A DNA stretch of 64,000 nt from an uncultured Sinobacteraceae bacterium (GCA_937902995.1 CALEKY010000037.1:29591-93590); one strand, 5' to 3'. Counted from the stretch's first letter, positions 1 to 8,399 are shown. Made by a program: numbers and translations. The notes: generated by a model not told the origin, from the letters alone.

Positions 1-1553
1 CCGCGAGTCGTGGCGAACGTCAGATCGGCGTTTTGATACTCGAAGCCGGTTGCCGCACGGACCGTGCCGCCCGGCAAGTCGAACACCGAGCCGTCAAGAC
101 GCGCGGCAGCCGTTGCCAACTTGCTGTGGCTCTCTGGCCAGAACAGTCCGGTGAAAATGTTCTCGATGACTGCTGGATTCGTACGGCGGCCGAACACGTC
201 GAGCGCCGTATTCGGATCGCTGCTGGCCAACGCAGCGGACTGCGCAGCCGTGTTGATCGCGCGGCTGTAGATGATCTCGTCGCTCTCCGAATACGTGCCG
301 AAGATTTCCGCGCGCCAATCTCCGGGCAGCTGAATCTCGCTGCCGCCGAAGATGCCGTAAATGTCGAGAGTGCCGTCCGCGCTCACCGGGCCGCGCAGCG
401 GCATATAGGAGAACTCGACCGTGACGGGCGCCGTCGGATCCGCACCGGCGGGACGCACGAAGAATGCGTTCGTCGCCGGCAGCGTCGTCGTGACGAACGA
501 GGTCAGCGTGCTGCCTTGCGCGCCGAAATGCGACAGGAATTCGCGGCGGTTGTAGAAACCCTCGAGCGACAGCTTCACGTTGTCGCCGACTTCCTGCTCG
601 GCGTAGATGAGTCCGCCGAACCTCTTCGTGCGCGGATAGATGTTCGCGTAACCGATGTCGCACAGATTGCTCGTGCCCGCAACGAAGTCATCGGGAGATG
701 TCGCACCGCCTGCCGGAACCGCGTACGAAACCCCACCGATGACCAAGTTGCCCGGATTGCACGTTCTGGCGCGATAGTCGTTGCCGCCGAACGCTCGCTG
801 ATCCTGCACGAGGTAGTCGCGCTCGCTCGTTTCGAGCGTAGTGTTGAAGGTTCCCTCGCCTGCGAACACGAGGTGACCGGTATCCCAGTTCAACCCGCCG
901 ATGAATCCGCCTTGGTGCTTGTCGTAGCCGTCCGCAAACGTGTAGCGATAGCTCAATTCGAAATCGTCGACCTGCTTGCGCGTGATGATGTTCACGACGC
1001 CGGCGATGGCATCGGAACCGTAGATCGCCGATGCGCCGTCCGGCACGACCTCGATGCGCTCGAGCGCGATGCTCGGAATGTTCGTCGGATCGACAAACGC
1101 CGCCGACACGCCGCTGATGGTGATGCGTTGACCGTCGATCAACGTCAAGGTTGCGGCGGGGTTCAAGCCACGCAGATTGATCGTTGCGCCGCGCGTCAGA
1201 TTGGAGCCGCCGCTGCCGGCCGTCGTTTGATAGGCCGCATCCGTCAAACCAGTGGTGAAGACTTGCGGCACTTGCTTGAGCGCGTCGACGACGTTGGACG
1301 CCGTCGTGTTCAAAATCGCATCGCGATCGAGTCCGATGACCGGCGAGCCGACAGGATTGATGCCGCGAATACGGCTTCCGGTCACCTGAATCTCTTCGAG
1401 AGTAAAGATCCCGGCATCGGCCTGCTCATTGGCATCGCTCGCCGCCTGATCTTGCGCGTGCGCCAAACCGCCGTTCATCGCCATGCAAATCGCGATCGCT
1501 CCGCTGCCCAGCGCTGATGAAACCGCCCTACGTAGCGGATGAGACAAAATCAT
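1..1553 (-). CDS. TonB-dependent receptor, C-terminus outside window
   Basis: Outer-membrane active transporter, cut by the left window edge; 517 residues are visible. A hydrophobic signal peptide (likely cleavage after AHA, residue 33) is followed by EEIQVTGSRIRG (53-64, TonB-box-like) and a plug domain with GATINLRGLNP, TLIDGQRITISG and its closing motif IYGSDAIAGVVNIITRK. After that come the alternating aromatic and polar strands of the barrel. The ATG is preceded by GAGGGGGCAG. It is the only gene of its unit in view, and the 816 bp upstream holds several perfect dyads but no other gene. The substrate cannot be told. The plug is of a different type from the other three receptors of the window, which share the 'RGPQ...GKNT' motif. 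Confidence 0.93.
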   Translation of the reverse strand, partial: MILSHPLRRAVSSALGSGAIAICMAMNGGLAHAQDQAASDANEQADAGIFTLEEIQVTGSRIRGINPVGSPVIGLDRDAILNTTASNVVDALKQVPQVFTTGLTDAAYQTTAGSGGSNLTRGATINLRGLNPAATLTLIDGQRITISGVSAAFVDPTNIPSIALERIEVVPDGASAIYGSDAIAGVVNIITRKQVDDFELSYRYTFADGYDKHQGGFIGGLNWDTGHLVFAGEGTFNTTLETSERDYLVQDQRAFGGNDYRARTCNPGNLVIGGVSYAVPAGGATSPDDFVAGTSNLCDIGYANIYPRTKRFGGLIYAEQEVGDNVKLSLEGFYNRREFLSHFGAQGSTLTSFVTTTLPATNAFFVRPAGADPTAPVTVEFSYMPLRGPVSADGTLDIYGIFGGSEIQLPGDWRAEIFGTYSESDEIIYSRAINTAAQSAALASSDPNTALDVFGRRTNPAVIENIFTGLFWPESHSKLATAAARLDGSVFDLPGGTVRAATGFEYQNADLTFATTR

Positions 1554-1686
1554 GTGTACTGCCCCCTCATCGGTTCAAAACAGATCAGCGGCGTACGTCC
1601 CGGCCGTTACAACGCGTTCCCAAGATGCCGTCCGCCGATGGCTACGACGTCGCTCGGATTGATTCGATAGTTGCAATCAAGCGATG

Positions 1687-1707
1687 TACTCATGCCGAGT
1701 ATGAGTA
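1687..1707. promoter_or_regulatory. Perfect 7-bp-arm dyad upstream of TonB receptor
   Basis: TACTCAT and ATGAGTA are perfect inverted arms separated by 7 nt, centred about 145 bp upstream of the receptor start. The size and spacing suit a dimeric helix-turn-helix regulator. No regulator gene lies beside it, so the partner is unknown. Confidence 0.35.
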
Positions 1708-1955
1708 ATGCGTTTGATCTGTATATCGATTTTTTCGCGAGCACTGTCCCGCGTCTTGCAACATCAGAGAGTGAGGCAATCGAAGCTGCGCGTTTCGATC
1801 GTCGAGAACTCCAAGCATCGATGAACACAAATGTTTGAACGACCTGGATTTAGCGATGAGTTGTTTTCGACGAAGCATTCGTTCGCATCGGGAGCGATTG
1901 AACGCAAAACCGCGTTAATTGACGCACTTAGTGCGATAATGCGCATGCACGCAGT

Positions 1956-1981
1956 GATTCGATTAATAGGAATATCGAATC
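1956..1981. promoter_or_regulatory. Perfect 8-bp-arm dyad, GATTCGAT-N10-ATCGAATC
   Basis: Perfect 8-bp inverted arms around a 10-nt AT-rich spacer in the same intergenic region. It could be an operator or a cruciform-forming site. The arms contain TCGA cores and differ from the other motifs of the window. Confidence 0.3.
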
Positions 1982-2106
1982 CGATTTTTCGATCAGCGCA
2001 TCAATGAATGCCTGAGTAGATCATCGAGCGAGCGTAGTCCGCCACCCTATTTGCACCCCTTACATTCCCCGTACGTGTTGCTCGGGCGATTCGGTGGGGA
2101 GTAGGA

Positions 2107-2342
2107 CTCGGGATAGGGAAGGGGAATGGGAAATGGGAAATGGAAGGCGCTGCGTCGGGCCACCGAGCGCTCTCGAGGATTGAACGAGGGAGTTACGCGT
2201 CAGGGAGTTACGCGTCGATCCGCGAAGTCGTGGATCTGTCGTCAGCGGATGAAATGGCAGGAGAGATCGAGATGCCGTCGATCTTTTTCTTTTCCCTTTC
2301 CCTTTTCCCTTTTCCCTTTTCCTTTTCCCTGTCCCTACTCCC
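2107..2342. repeat. Purine-tract / pyrimidine-tract bounded repeat element
   Basis: The left end (2107-2145) is built of GGGAA/GGGAAAT units and the right end (2281-2342) of CTTTTCC/CCCTTTT units, so the two ends are imperfect inverted complements of each other across about 140 bp. The interior carries a perfect tandem 15-mer (2187-2216). It lies 3' of the CoA transferase gene that ends at 2370. It resembles in organisation, but not in sequence, the GGCTGAA elements elsewhere in the window. Function unknown; a 3'-end or terminator-like role is possible. Confidence 0.5.
2187..2216. repeat. Perfect tandem duplication of a 15-mer
   Basis: AGGGAGTTACGCGTC occurs twice back to back (2187-2201 and 2202-2216) inside the purine/pyrimidine element. 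It is a simple duplication with no coding context. Confidence 0.8.
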
Positions 2343-2369
2343 TTGCGCACACAGAGCGTGCGAACGGCA

Positions 2370-3620
2370 TCAAATCACTTTTTGTTCTTTGAGCGCTGCC
2401 AGACGCTCGGCGCTGTAACCCAACAACCCTCGATAGATGAGATCGTTGTGCTCGCCGACGTGTAGAGCCAACGTTTCGCTCAACGCACAACGTGCGCCGG
2501 AGAACATGATCGGAATACCTGCGGTGCGCAGTCCCAAGTCCATCGGATACTTCGGATGCACGATGTCGTTGACCTCGCCTCTTGCGAGCACGCGCGGATC
2601 CGAAAGCGCCTCGGTGGGATGTCTGACGGGTGCGACCGGAACGCCGGCACGCGTCAGCAGCTCGACGACCTCGCTCGTCGGACGCGCTCCGCACCACTCG
2701 CCGATGATGCGTTCGAGCTCGGCAGCATTGGCTACGCGCGCGTCGCGGGTGGCGAAGCGCGGATCTTCAGTCAGCGGCTGCCCCATCGTCTTGCACAGCG
2801 TCGCGAACAAGCCGTCGTGCACGGCGACGATGGCCACATAGCCGTCGGCGCACTTGAACACGCCGAACGGCGAGAGCCGCGGAACCGTCAGTCCTGTCCG
2901 AGCCGGGATACCCGCCAGTTCCATGGCGCGCCAATTCTCGATCGCAACAAAGGAAGTCAATGCGCCGAGCATGGACACATCGACGTGCTGCGCCTCGCCC
3001 GTCTGATCGCGGTTTCGGAGCGCAGCAAGGATGCCGATGACGGCAAACACCGGCGCCAGCATGTCGGCAATCGGTACGCCGAATCGCACGGGCGGACCGT
3101 CCGGATCTCCGCTGGCGAACATGGCCCCGCTCAACGCTTGAATGATGATGTCCATGGCCTTGCTGCCTTCGGACACACCCGCTCCGAAACCGCTCAGCGA
3201 GCAATAGATAATGCGCGGGTTGGCAGCTTTGGCGACCGAGAAACCAATACCCAGCCGATCGGCCGTGCCGCTCGCAAAATTCTCTATGACGATGTCGCTG
3301 ATCGACACGAGATCGCGAAATACTTCGGCGGCGTGCGGCGACTTGAGATTCAGGGAAACCCCGTACTTTCCGCGCCCGCGCGTCAAATGCGAGATCGAAA
3401 CGTCGTCGTCGTAACGCTTGCGTTGCACGATGCCGTCGCGTCCGACGTATGGACTGTTCTCCCTGGCGAGATCGCCGCCAACGGGGTCTTCGATCTTGAT
3501 GACCTCGGCGCCGAGGCCGGCAAGCAGCATCGTTGCATACGGGCCGGCGAGCGCGCGCGTGAGGTCGACGACGCGGATACCCGCAAGCGGCTTCGCTGTG
3601 GGTGAATTGTTGGTTTCCAT
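2370..3620 (-). CDS. CaiB/BaiF (family III) CoA transferase
   Basis: Cytosolic enzyme expected to move CoA between carboxylic acids by way of an aspartyl-CoA anhydride. The 416 residues match the family length. Seen: N-terminal PLAGIRVVDLTRALAGPYAT with LLAGLGAEVIKIE (nucleotide-fold start), VSLNLKSPHA, VIENFASGTADRLG, YCSLSGFG, and FGVPIADMLAP, whose Asp (about 186) sits at the family's catalytic position. The sequence has no H/D/E racemase triad, so transferase is preferred over racemase. It is transcribed divergently from the TetR gene at 3804, and a TTGCTA-17-TTTAAT promoter precedes it. Substrate unknown. Confidence 0.93.
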   Translation of the reverse strand: METNNSPTAKPLAGIRVVDLTRALAGPYATMLLAGLGAEVIKIEDPVGGDLARENSPYVGRDGIVQRKRYDDDVSISHLTRGRGKYGVSLNLKSPHAAEVFRDLVSISDIVIENFASGTADRLGIGFSVAKAANPRIIYCSLSGFGAGVSEGSKAMDIIIQALSGAMFASGDPDGPPVRFGVPIADMLAPVFAVIGILAALRNRDQTGEAQHVDVSMLGALTSFVAIENWRAMELAGIPARTGLTVPRLSPFGVFKCADGYVAIVAVHDGLFATLCKTMGQPLTEDPRFATRDARVANAAELERIIGEWCGARPTSEVVELLTRAGVPVAPVRHPTEALSDPRVLARGEVNDIVHPKYPMDLGLRTAGIPIMFSGARCALSETLALHVGEHNDLIYRGLLGYSAERLAALKEQKVI

Positions 3621-3698
3621 GGATCGAAATGCGATGTGCCGGCGGGGGTGCCCGAGTGTCGGGCGCGAGGGGGCATGGCCAGCTGACTTATACGATCG

Positions 3699-3727
3699 AT
3701 TAAAACAGGTGTTTGATTACCTAGCAA
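3699..3727 (-). promoter_or_regulatory. Predicted sigma70 promoter of the CoA transferase gene
   Basis: On the minus strand TTGCTA (complement of 3722-3727), a 17-nt spacer and TTTAAT (complement of 3699-3704) form a fair -35/-10 pair, giving a leader of about 70 nt to the ATG at 3620. The dyad at 3703-3714 lies in the spacer, where a bound repressor would block polymerase. Confidence 0.5.
3703..3714. promoter_or_regulatory. Candidate TetR operator AAACA-GG-TGTTT
   Basis: A perfect 5-bp inverted repeat with a 2-nt centre lies between the divergent CoA transferase and TetR genes. Its AACAGGTG half recurs just upstream of the TonB receptor on the other side of the TetR gene (6967). TetR regulators usually repress their own divergent region, so the gene at 3804 is the natural candidate to bind here. 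Confidence 0.45.
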
Positions 3728-3803
3728 TAGTGCCCGCAGCCGCTAGAGAATAGACGCACGCTCATCTAGGCTTACCCTTAGTACAGACCGGGCAAAGAAC
3801 CCC

Positions 3804-4445
3804 ATGGCAGCGAAACCCAAGCCCACACGAGTTCCGACGCGCGACCGAATCCTGGCTCAAGCCGCAAGGCATTTCGCCGAACGAGGCTTCAATGCAACCT
3901 CGCTCCGCGAAGTGGCCCGTGACGCTCAGGCGAACCCCGCCTCCGTTCATTACTACTTCGGCTCCAAGGAGGAACTGTATCTCGAAGTCATCTCCGGGTT
4001 TCGCGAACGCTTGAGCAAGGAGCGCAACGACGCTTTGCTCGGCATCAATCCGAAGCTGCGCGGTGCGCGGCGAATCAAGGCCATCGTGCACGCCTACATT
4101 GCCCCGCATCTGCGTCTGTGTGCCGACCCGACCGCAGCGCACTACATCCGCATCGTGGCTCGAGCGACGTCCGAGACTCACTATCCGCGAGAGATTCAGA
4201 TCCCCAAAGAGATCAACACCCTGCGCGAAGCGTTCGTACGGGCGCTTGCCGAGACGCTGCCCACCGCATCGCAGGAGCGACTGCACAAGGCTTTCACGTT
4301 CACCGTGGACTTGATGCTCCTGGCGCCGGTCGACACGGTGTACGCAGCGCTCGCAGGCAAGCCTGCGTGGCCCGACGATCCGGAAAAGCTCATCGACGAA
4401 GTCGCCGAGTTCTGCACCGCCGGCATCATGGCGATGTGTGGTTGA
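3804..4445 (+). CDS. TetR/AcrR-family transcriptional regulator
   Basis: One-component regulator of 213 residues. The N-terminal helix-turn-helix reads TRDRILAQAARHFAERGFNA followed by TSLREVARDAQANPASVHYYFGSKEELY (to about residue 60), a textbook TetR DNA-binding domain. The C-terminal ligand domain is variable and resembles the CerR/YbiH-type C-terminal domain. It stands between a CoA transferase (minus, 2370-3620) and a TonB receptor (minus, 4580-6934) whose upstream regions share AACAGGTG, so it probably controls both. The ligand may be an acyl-CoA or the imported substrate; that is inference. Confidence 0.93.
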   Translation: MAAKPKPTRVPTRDRILAQAARHFAERGFNATSLREVARDAQANPASVHYYFGSKEELYLEVISGFRERLSKERNDALLGINPKLRGARRIKAIVHAYIAPHLRLCADPTAAHYIRIVARATSETHYPREIQIPKEINTLREAFVRALAETLPTASQERLHKAFTFTVDLMLLAPVDTVYAALAGKPAWPDDPEKLIDEVAEFCTAGIMAMCG

Positions 4446-4492
4446 TCTTCAGGCTGAAGACTGAAGGCTGAAGGTAGGACGCGCTTTCGCGC
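4446..4492. repeat. GGCTGAA-tract repeat, copy 1
   Basis: It begins one base after the TetR stop codon with the hairpin TCTTCA-GGC-TGAAGA, continues as (GGCTGAA/GACTGAA)n and ends in GCGC-TTTC-GCGC (4481-4492). It occupies a convergent intergenic space, and five further copies are annotated in this window. Confidence 0.75.
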
Positions 4493-4541
4493 GCCAACTG
4501 TTGCCTGTCACCTATCGCCTAAGTCGAGAGCCGCGGACTCC

Positions 4542-4555
4542 CCGTTGCACAACGG
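4542..4555. terminator. Hairpin CCGTTG-CA-CAACGG between convergent genes
   Basis: Perfect 6-bp stem between the TetR gene (+) and the TonB receptor gene (-), flanked by CTC and GAG that can lengthen it. No T-run follows on either strand, so if it terminates transcription it is not a classic intrinsic terminator. Confidence 0.35.
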
Positions 4556-4579
4556 AGAGCCCGCAGCCCTTCACCGCCA

Positions 4580-6934
4580 TCAGAACTGCACGCGCAGACC
4601 CGCGGCCCATTGACGCGGCGGCTTGTACGTGACGATCTGGCTGTTGTTGGGCGCCGAATGCACACCGTTGGCCACGACCGCCTCATTGGTGAGGTTCGAA
4701 CCGCTCACGAACAGCTCCCAGTCGCCGCTCTTCGGTTTGAGCGCAAGGCGAGCATCGATCAGGTCGTAGGGCTTCTGCGCGACAGCTTCCGTGTTGTCTG
4801 CATCGATGTAGTACTTGTCGCTGTACTTGTAATCGACGCGCATGTCCAGATCCCAATTGCTGCCGAGCGACAGCGTGTAGGCAGCCGAGAAGTTCGCGGT
4901 GAGCTCCGGCGCAAACGGCAACACGCAGTTCATGCCGCAGGCGAGCTGCACACCCGAACGCAGTTCCGTGAATTCGAACTCCTGATAGCCCATCGCCGCA
5001 CCCAGACGCAGCTCCGGAATCGGCACATACGTGAGTTCGAGTTCGAAGCCCTTCGACTTGCCGCTACCGGCGTTCTCCTCGAGACGCACGCCACCCAACT
5101 CCACCGACAAGCGGGTGATCTGAATGTCGGTGTACTCGGTGTAGAACACTGCGGCATTGGCGCGCAGCGTGTTGCCGAACCATTCGCTCTTCATACCGGC
5201 TTCGATCGTTTCGAGCTCTTCCTCGTCGAACGACTGCAGAGCCGTGACGTTCGAAGGCCGGCCGTTGTAGCCGCCGGCCTTGAAGCCGGTCGAACCTTGG
5301 ATGTACAGCATCACATCGTCGGTCGGCTTGAACTCGAAGCCGAGCTTCGGAGTGAAGATGTCCCACTTGTCGGTCGGGATCGGCGTCAAGTTGTAGGTAT
5401 CGAAGCTGACGATGTTCCGCAGCGGACGCACTTCGTAGTAGTCGAACTCCTTCTCTTCGCGGCTGAAGCGCGCACCGGCCGTCATGCTGAATCGATCGGT
5501 GAACGCAAACGTTCCGTGGAGGAATACCGCATAGCTCTTGTTCTGCATCAAGCGGGCGCCGGTACGCGAGTTGTCCAAACGCGCATTGTTCGGATTGCCG
5601 GCACCGCCCAGCAAGCAAGGCGCCGGACACCCCGGAATCGCCACCGGCGGCGTCAGCGAGTTCAGCGGCGCAGCCTCGAGCGCTTCGAACAGGCCCGCTT
5701 GCTGGCGCGAGCGCTGCACGTCGCGCGCGGTTTCGTCGAAGTACCAAAGACCCGCCACCCAGTCCAATCGATCGTTGAATGCACTGCCGAGGAATTGGAT
5801 TTCCTCGCTGAACTGGTGCTGCTTGATATCGACGCCGCCCGTGGAAACGATTTCCGCCGGTGTCGCATCGCCGTCGCCGCGCGTCTCGACCGTGAGATCG
5901 CGATAGCCGGTGATCGACTTCATTTGGAATGCATCGAACGTCCACGTCAGATTGAGCGATGCACCCCAAATATCGGAATTGTTGAAGCCGGGCCAGGTCG
6001 CATACGTGGTCCACGGCTCGCGCGTAATCCATTGCGGCCCGTAGGTCGGAAGCCCATTGGGAATCGCGTAGAACTCGTTGTACGCCGCAATGTTCGGGCT
6101 CGGATTTCCGGGCATGCCGACCATTTGATACTCGACGGCGTTTTGCCGCTCGCGCGTAACGTCGGCCGAGAGCGCCGCTTCGAAACGCTCGGTGGGCGTC
6201 CACAACAAAGTCGCACGACCGCTGCGGCGATTCGTGTTGTTGCCTGCGTTTGCCGAATTGCGTCCGAATTGCGACGGATCCTCGTGGGTGTACAGCTTCT
6301 TGTAATAGCCGTCCTGCTCGCGCGACATCGCCGACACGCGCAGCGCTAGCGTCCCGGGCACGAGCGGCACGTTCAACGATCCGCTGATGTCCTGGCGGTC
6401 GTAGCTGCCCAGCGTGAGTTGGGCAACGCCGCTCAGCTCGTCGGTCGGCCGCTTCGTCGTGACGACGACCGCACCGCCGATCGTGTTCTTGCCGAACAAC
6501 GTACCCTGTGGACCGCGCAACACTTCGATGCGCTCGATGTCGAGCAGCTCGAGCACGGAGCCCGGTGCGCGCGCCAAGTACACGCCGTCGACGTAGATGC
6601 CGACGCCGGGGTCTTTGGTGATGATGAAGTCGGGCTGGCCGACACCGCGAATGAAGACTTGCGCGAAGTTGCCGCCGCCGCTGCCGTTGCCCGCGTACGA
6701 GAATTCCATGTTCGGTGCGACGTTCGTGATGTTTCGCAAGTCGACCGCGCCGATCTCGCGCAACAGCTCGCCGCTCACCGCCGTCACCGAGACCGGCGTC
6801 TCCTGCAGATTCTCGGCCGTACGCCGTGCGGTGGTGATGACTTCTTCGAGCGTTCCAGACGGCGTCTGTGCGCCCACGGACATGGACAACCCGACCGTCA
6901 ATCCGACGGCCGCCCGCAGAGATCGAACTCTCAT
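4580..6934 (-). CDS. TonB-dependent receptor
   Basis: Outer-membrane TonB-dependent transporter of 784 residues from the chosen start. Signal peptide MRVRSLRAAVGLTVGLSM..GAQ, then TLEEVITTARRTAENLQETP (TonB box and plug start), VFIRGVGQPDF, GVYLARAPGS, IEVLRGPQGTLFGKNTIGGA and a 22-strand-type barrel ending in AAGLRVQF with the terminal Phe. An ATG 24 nt upstream exists, but GGGGGAG lies 3 nt before the ATG at 6934, so that start is preferred. Receptors of this type in catabolic islands usually import the growth substrate. AACAGGTG lies about 35 bp upstream, suggesting control by the adjacent TetR protein. Confidence 0.95.
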   Translation of the reverse strand: MRVRSLRAAVGLTVGLSMSVGAQTPSGTLEEVITTARRTAENLQETPVSVTAVSGELLREIGAVDLRNITNVAPNMEFSYAGNGSGGGNFAQVFIRGVGQPDFIITKDPGVGIYVDGVYLARAPGSVLELLDIERIEVLRGPQGTLFGKNTIGGAVVVTTKRPTDELSGVAQLTLGSYDRQDISGSLNVPLVPGTLALRVSAMSREQDGYYKKLYTHEDPSQFGRNSANAGNNTNRRSGRATLLWTPTERFEAALSADVTRERQNAVEYQMVGMPGNPSPNIAAYNEFYAIPNGLPTYGPQWITREPWTTYATWPGFNNSDIWGASLNLTWTFDAFQMKSITGYRDLTVETRGDGDATPAEIVSTGGVDIKQHQFSEEIQFLGSAFNDRLDWVAGLWYFDETARDVQRSRQQAGLFEALEAAPLNSLTPPVAIPGCPAPCLLGGAGNPNNARLDNSRTGARLMQNKSYAVFLHGTFAFTDRFSMTAGARFSREEKEFDYYEVRPLRNIVSFDTYNLTPIPTDKWDIFTPKLGFEFKPTDDVMLYIQGSTGFKAGGYNGRPSNVTALQSFDEEELETIEAGMKSEWFGNTLRANAAVFYTEYTDIQITRLSVELGGVRLEENAGSGKSKGFELELTYVPIPELRLGAAMGYQEFEFTELRSGVQLACGMNCVLPFAPELTANFSAAYTLSLGSNWDLDMRVDYKYSDKYYIDADNTEAVAQKPYDLIDARLALKPKSGDWELFVSGSNLTNEAVVANGVHSAPNNSQIVTYKPPRQWAAGLRVQF

Positions 6935-6966
6935 AGCTCCCCCAGCTGTTTTATACATCTACTTAG

Positions 6967-6977
6967 AACAGGTGATT
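6967..6977. promoter_or_regulatory. Second AACAGGTG motif upstream of TonB receptor
   Basis: AACAGGTGATT repeats the core of the dyad at 3703-3714 and lies upstream of the receptor start. On the minus strand a TGTATAAA extended -10-like box (complement of about 6950-6957) follows. Probably a half-site for the TetR regulator encoded at 3804. Confidence 0.35.
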
Positions 6978-7126
6978 AAATGAGAGTAGAGATGATGTAC
7001 AAAAACGTCAACAGTTTTGGGGCGGCCTTGGGAAAACCGTTGCGCGCACGCCGCAACTCATCGGCAGAAACCCGCCGTTTCTGTCATTTCCGGCCGCCGG
7101 ACCGCGCGGGCGGCGGTGTGAAACCG

Positions 7127-7537
7127 TTACGACTCGGCCGGAATCGCGGCAGGATCCATCCACATCGGCCCCAGAATGTGTCCGTCCAGATCCAACAGGT
7201 CGCGGCCGTACATGAAGCCCAGATCCTGCACGGGATTGACATCTGCGGTTCCGCCGTGTGCAACCGCCGCCGCGACCATCGCATCGACCTCTTCCTTGCT
7301 CTCGCACGACAGATTGATGGCGACCTCGCTCGATGCCGTCGGCGGAATGGGTCGGGTCGTGAACTCGCGCCACTTCTGGTGCGAGAGCAGCATGAAATAG
7401 ATCGTCTCGCCCCAAACCATGGCTGCCGCCGTATCGTCGCTGAAATCCGGGTTGCGCTTGAAACCCAGCGCCTCGTAGAAGGCTATTGACTTGGCAAAGT
7501 CGGCGACCGGCAGGCTAATGAAGACCTTCTTGGACAT
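7127..7537 (-). CDS. VOC-superfamily (glyoxalase/bleomycin-resistance-like) protein
   Basis: Small protein of 136 residues with one VOC fold: MSKKVFISLPVADFAKSIAF opens the first beta-alpha-beta unit, then FYEALGFKRNP, TIYFMLLSHQKW, and a second unit closing with GRDLLDLDGHILGPMWMD. This is the pattern of uncharacterised glyoxalase-like 'extradiol dioxygenase' annotations rather than true lactoylglutathione lyases: the first strand has SLPV where the metal His often lies, and GHILGPMW replaces the usual Glu strand. Function unknown. It lies downstream of the minus-strand catabolic operon but is separated from it by 355 bp and a repeat element. Confidence 0.85.
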   Translation of the reverse strand: MSKKVFISLPVADFAKSIAFYEALGFKRNPDFSDDTAAAMVWGETIYFMLLSHQKWREFTTRPIPPTASSEVAINLSCESKEEVDAMVAAAVAHGGTADVNPVQDLGFMYGRDLLDLDGHILGPMWMDPAAIPAES

Positions 7538-7892
7538 GACGATTGCTCCCTTGGAAGTGACGTGGGCACTTCAAGGACGAAGCTAGCACGAGCGAGCCGA
7601 CTAAATTCAGGCTGAAGATCGAAGGCTGAAGGTAGAGAGCTACGGCCGCGGCCGACGGGCTACGGTCACGAGCTGCGGATGACCTGCCGAAAGTCATTCA
7701 TATTTATATTTATGGTGCGCTGCTGCGGCGCCCTCACCAGGCGATCGTCGAGCAGCAGCCGTCGATCCGCGCGGATGCAGGCGACCGGTGCCGGCGATGG
7801 GGGGAAGCGCGAATGCTGCGCAGGAATGCGCGAAAAGGAAGAACTAGCGGTTCGTCACCAGGCGGCGACGAGCGAAGCTGCGGCTCGTGGAG
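7538..7892. other. Intergenic stretch with repeat, no gene
   Basis: 355 bp between the flavin reductase gene (ends 7893, minus) and the VOC gene. It holds a GGCTGAA repeat copy (7606-7637) and otherwise nothing I can support. A short plus-strand open frame here is rich in Arg and Ser and runs antisense into the reductase gene. Confidence 0.6.
7606..7637. repeat. GGCTGAA-tract repeat, copy 2
   Basis: TTCA-GGC-TGAA followed by degenerate GAAGGCTGAAGG units. It matches the start of copy 1 closely. This is the one copy that lies between two genes of the same orientation. Confidence 0.7.
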
Positions 7893-8399
7893 CTAAGACC
7901 ACATGTCGATGAGCAGGCTCCACGGTTCGTCCTGCGGGACGAAGCGGCCGAAACGGCTCGAATGGAACAGCAGCGGCTGCGCATTCCGGGTTTGGACCTG
8001 GTCCACTTGCCCGACGATGATCGTGTGATCGCCGGCTGCATGAAGCGCCGCGACACGACACACGATACGCGCCACTGCACCCTCCACGACCGGAGGCTCG
8101 TCATCGACCGGGGGCTTGAATGCCGGGAACTTCTCGATGCCGGAGCGCGCGAAGTGCAACGCGACGTCGATCTGATCTTCGGCCAGGATGTGCACCGCGA
8201 AACGAGCTTCGTTCTGGAACGCGCCGAGACTGCCGCTCTTGTTCGCCAGACACCAAAGCAGCAGCGGCGGCTGAAGCGATACCGACGCCATGGAGTTTGC
8301 GGTCACGCCCACCGGTCGACCGTTCCCGTCGGTCGCAGTCACGACCGTCACGCCCGTTGCAAACAGGCCGAACACCCGCCTGAGCTCGCGCTGATCCAT
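7893..8399 (-). CDS. Flavin reductase of a two-component monooxygenase (HsaB-like)
   Basis: 168 residues from the chosen start, the usual length of the FMN-binding split-barrel reductase family. Seen: RRVFGLFATGVTVVTATDG, PVGVTANSMASVSLQPPLLL, SGSLGAFQNEARFAVHIL and DHTIIVGQV, the order found in HpaC/HsaB-type NAD(P)H:flavin reductases, which supply reduced flavin to a partner oxygenase. The ATG at 8399 follows GAGGACGGAG; an upstream ATG at 8504 would add 35 residues of no family character but would nearly abut the preceding gene. The likely partner is the HsaA-like oxygenase at 11208-12413 in the same operon. Confidence 0.88.
   Translation of the reverse strand: MDQRELRRVFGLFATGVTVVTATDGNGRPVGVTANSMASVSLQPPLLLWCLANKSGSLGAFQNEARFAVHILAEDQIDVALHFARSGIEKFPAFKPPVDDEPPVVEGAVARIVCRVAALHAAGDHTIIVGQVDQVQTRNAQPLLFHSSRFGRFVPQDEPWSLLIDMWS

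Larger units (their letters stand above)
1554..2369. other. Long non-coding region upstream of TonB receptor
   Basis: I find no credible gene in these 816 bp. Short open frames on both strands lack coding character. The half nearest the receptor (about 1640-2040) is clearly AT-richer than the rest of the window and holds perfect dyads at 1687-1707, 1923-1935 (CGCAC-TTA-GTGCG) and 1956-1981. The distal half (2107-2342) is a low-complexity element described separately. The AT-rich part probably contains the receptor promoter and operators. Confidence 0.6.

Noticed and set aside
33..1517. Long plus-strand open frame opposite the first TonB receptor, and many similar Arg-rich frames opposite other genes
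   Set aside because: Composition is that of antisense GC-rich codons; the receptor frame has signal peptide, plug and barrel motifs.
6996..7001. TGTACA as a possible TetR motif together with 23467 and 23520
   Set aside because: A 6-bp palindrome is expected several times by chance in 64 kb and spacing is irregular.
7679..7912. Plus-strand open frame of 77 codons
   Set aside because: Ser/Arg/Cys-rich, no ribosome site, overlaps a repeat and runs antisense into the flavin reductase gene.
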